Part shown: positions 36,013-37,441 of the stretch, piece by piece
Layout: each line of letters begins with the position of its first letter
Position numbering within the stretch: position 1 is the first letter of the stretch
From: Planctomycetia bacterium
GTDB taxonomy: Bacteria > Planctomycetota > UBA1135 > UBA2386
Assembly (NCBI GenBank): GCA_005776365.1
Contig: SXPK01000010.1
Span: 1-37,441 of the forward strand
Length of the DNA stretch: 37,441 nucleotides
Direction of reading: 5' to 3'
Notes under the pieces: model-generated
Database searches by the model: none
Seen by the model: the letters and a program-made list of their open reading frames with translations, nothing else
What the model was told of the DNA's origin: nothing
Translations under genes and position numbers: made by a program

Positions 36013-36375
36013 ATGAAGTCGATGCTGCGGTCGCTGTTCTCGTCTGCGTTGCTGTTGCTGCTCGCCTCGTGTGGAGCGCTGACCTACGACCTTTCTGACG
36101 TGCCATTCCCCGTCAGCGCGCGCCCCAACTCCGAACTGAAAGCAGAGCCGTTCGAGCTGACCGGCAAGTCGGTGTTGTGGGTCCACGGTGTCGCGGGCAA
36201 GGACCAGCCTGATGTCGGCGCGATGCTGCGCAACCACTGCAACGGCAGCGTTGGCGTCTCCGACTTCCGTGTTTCTGTTGGCGCGTCGTTTCACGACTGG
36301 CTGCTCACGCACCTTTCGCTCGGATTCGTCCGCATGAAGACCGTGCGAGTGACCGGCAACCGGCTCACGCGCTGA
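36013..36375 (+). CDS. Small lipoprotein, possibly Bor/TRL-like
   Basis: A 120-residue lipoprotein with a clear signal and lipobox (SSALLLLLASCGAL, Cys about 17). The mature part ends in SFHDWLLTHLSLGFVRMKTVRVTGNR. A C-terminal '..WL...LSLG......VRV' pattern together with a central VHGV..GKDQPDV...CNG block resembles the short Bor/TRL-type lipoproteins, whose last residues read similarly ('LV..ITFGIY.P.TVRV'). The match is from memory and short, so the name is tentative. Start at ATG 36013, set by the signal peptide; an ATG at 36001 is in frame. Divergent from the HGSNAT-like gene. Confidence 0.65.
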   Translation: MKSMLRSLFSSALLLLLASCGALTYDLSDVPFPVSARPNSELKAEPFELTGKSVLWVHGVAGKDQPDVGAMLRNHCNGSVGVSDFRVSVGASFHDWLLTHLSLGFVRMKTVRVTGNRLTR

Positions 36376-36452
36376 CCGATTCTTGCTACGCGGCGAACGG
36401 CAGACAGCAAGCCATCCGCGCAGCTCCGAACGACACCGCCGCAACCCCCGAG

Positions 36453-36481
36453 TTGACAGGCTGTGCCATATGCACGACCTT
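36453..36481 (+). promoter_or_regulatory. Predicted promoter of the DEAD-box helicase gene
   Basis: A perfect -35 TTGACA at 36453-36458 is followed by a 17-bp spacer and GACCTT at 36476-36481, five bases before the ATG at 36487. The -10 is weak in its first base, but the spacing is ideal and implies a leaderless mRNA. Confidence 0.4.
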
Positions 36482-36486
36482 GTGGT

Positions 36487-37441
36487 ATGTCCATCGAGCC
36501 CGACTCGGCGCCATTGGCCGAGAATCCCGAACTGACGGCGTCTGTCGTCCACCCTTTTGCCGCCGTGCCCGACACGCTGCACGCGGCCCTTGCGCGGAAG
36601 GGCTTCGAGAAGTTGACGACGGTCCAGTCCGCGTTGCTGGCTGCGGACGACGGCGTCCGCGACCTGCGCATCAGCTCGCAGACCGGTTCGGGCAAGACCG
36701 TCGCAATCGGCTTCGCGCTCGCACGCGATCTGCACGACGACAAGCGCCGCGGCCCGACGACGCTGATCATTGCTCCAACTCGCGAACTCGCGTCGCAGGT
36801 GCGCGACGAGTTGTCGTGGCTGTTTGCAGACCTTCGCGGCTGCATCTGCGAAGTCGTCACCGGTGGCACGAACATCGGTCGCGAGCGCATGCGCCTCGCC
36901 AAGCGCCCTGAAGTGCTGGTCGGCACGCCGGGCCGACTGTTGGACCACATCAAGAACGGCGCGCTCGACCTGTCGACGGTGCGGCAACTCGTGCTCGACG
37001 AAGCCGACCAGATGCTCGACCTTGGCTTCAAGGACGAGCTCGACGCAATCCTCTCGCACCTCCCCGCGAAACGCCGCACGCACCTCGTGTCGGCGACGTT
37101 TGCGGCTGCGGTCGTCGACCTCGCAGATCGCTTTCAAGACCGTCCTATCCTCGTCGCCGGCCAGAAGCCTGGCACGGCGCACGCTGACATCGAGCACATC
37201 GCTGTGCGCATTCCCGCGCGCGGCCATTACGCGGCGCTCGTCAATCTGCTGCTCGTCGCCGGTGACGACCGCACGCTCGTGTTCGTGCGCACGCGCGAAG
37301 ACACCGCGACGCTCGCCGACAAGCTGGCGGCCGATGGCTTCGCGGCACTGCCGATCTCCGGCGATCTCGCTCAGGCTCAACGCACGCGAACGCTCGCGTC
37401 GTTCAAGCGCGGCGCGGTGCGCACGCTGATCGCCACCGATG
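36487..37441 (+). CDS. DEAD-box RNA helicase, N-terminal part (3' truncated by window edge)
   Basis: An ATP-dependent RNA helicase of the DEAD-box family; 318 residues are visible and the frame runs off the end. Motifs in order: a Q-motif region (FEKLTTVQSALL), motif I SSQTGSGKT, Ia IAPTREL, Ib VGTPGRLL, motif II VLDEADQML (DEAD), motif III LVSATF, then the second RecA domain with LVFVRTRED (motif IV) and the beginning of motif V at TLIATD. Such proteins remodel rRNA or mRNA, often in ribosome assembly or the cold response. The phenylalanine upstream of the Q motif and the Gln in TTVQ are present. The part beyond motif V is missing, so the subgroup (RhlE, DbpA, CsdA) cannot be set. Confidence 0.95.
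   Translation, partial: MSIEPDSAPLAENPELTASVVHPFAAVPDTLHAALARKGFEKLTTVQSALLAADDGVRDLRISSQTGSGKTVAIGFALARDLHDDKRRGPTTLIIAPTRELASQVRDELSWLFADLRGCICEVVTGGTNIGRERMRLAKRPEVLVGTPGRLLDHIKNGALDLSTVRQLVLDEADQMLDLGFKDELDAILSHLPAKRRTHLVSATFAAAVVDLADRFQDRPILVAGQKPGTAHADIEHIAVRIPARGHYAALVNLLLVAGDDRTLVFVRTREDTATLADKLAADGFAALPISGDLAQAQRTRTLASFKRGAVRTLIATD

Overview
The window looks like chromosomal DNA of a high-GC (roughly 65-70 % by eye) Gram-negative bacterium, most likely a member of the Planctomycetota. This is an inference from the many secreted proteins and lipoproteins of unknown function, a DUF7453-type 'GD.aPgGG' repeat protein, an outer-membrane DUF2490 protein, and weak or absent Shine-Dalgarno sites. 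No rRNA, tRNA, CRISPR array, phage or intact insertion sequence was seen. Genes lie on both strands in short units of one to three, often convergent with only 4-60 bp between stops.

Layout. 1-3.2 kb: 3' end of zwf, then opcA, then a lipoprotein with an alpha/beta-hydrolase fold but no nucleophile serine. 3.2-6.9 kb (minus): KefB-type K+/H+ antiporter, overlapping EEP-family phosphohydrolase, and a small conserved unknown. 7.0-10.7 kb: DinB-fold protein, AlkB-like dioxygenase, two envelope or exported proteins, RidA. 10.8-14.1 kb: a fused E1 alpha-beta thiamine-diphosphate dehydrogenase translationally coupled to a FabD-like acyltransferase. 14.1-18.5 kb (minus): an exported S8 protease-like protein and an exported DUF7453-type protein. 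18.5-18.9 kb: an intergenic spacer holding copy 1 of an inverted-repeat element. 18.9-22.9 kb: SnoaL-like lipoprotein, SxxK serine hydrolase, RlmD-like 23S rRNA methyltransferase, small membrane protein. 22.9-25.1 kb (minus): SGNH esterase lipoprotein and a laminin-G/DUF1080-like secreted protein. 25.1-27.0 kb: 4,5-DOPA-type extradiol dioxygenase and dihydroorotase (pyrC). 27.0-29.8 kb (minus): exported transglutaminase-like protein overlapping an ICMT-family membrane methyltransferase. 30.2-32.4 kb: a large exported hydrolase of lower GC. 32.45-32.62 kb: copy 2 of the repeat. 32.7-34.8 kb: a 3-hydroxyacyl-CoA dehydrogenase/enoyl-CoA hydratase fusion. 34.8-36.4 kb: HGSNAT-like membrane protein and a small lipoprotein. 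36.5 kb to the end: 5' part of a DEAD-box RNA helicase.

The most interesting points are: (i) a pair of about 165-bp intergenic elements with inverted ends and an invariant 16-bp core, fitting no class I can name; (ii) a recurrent TAnnnT hexamer 6-8 nt before start codons, the signature of leaderless transcription, which also decides several start sites; (iii) the coupled E1 / acyltransferase pair, where the acyltransferase lacks the malonyl-binding arginine and so may handle a plain or branched acyl group; and (iv) two enzyme folds with a catalytic residue replaced (S8 Asp to Ser, alpha/beta-hydrolase Ser to Gly).
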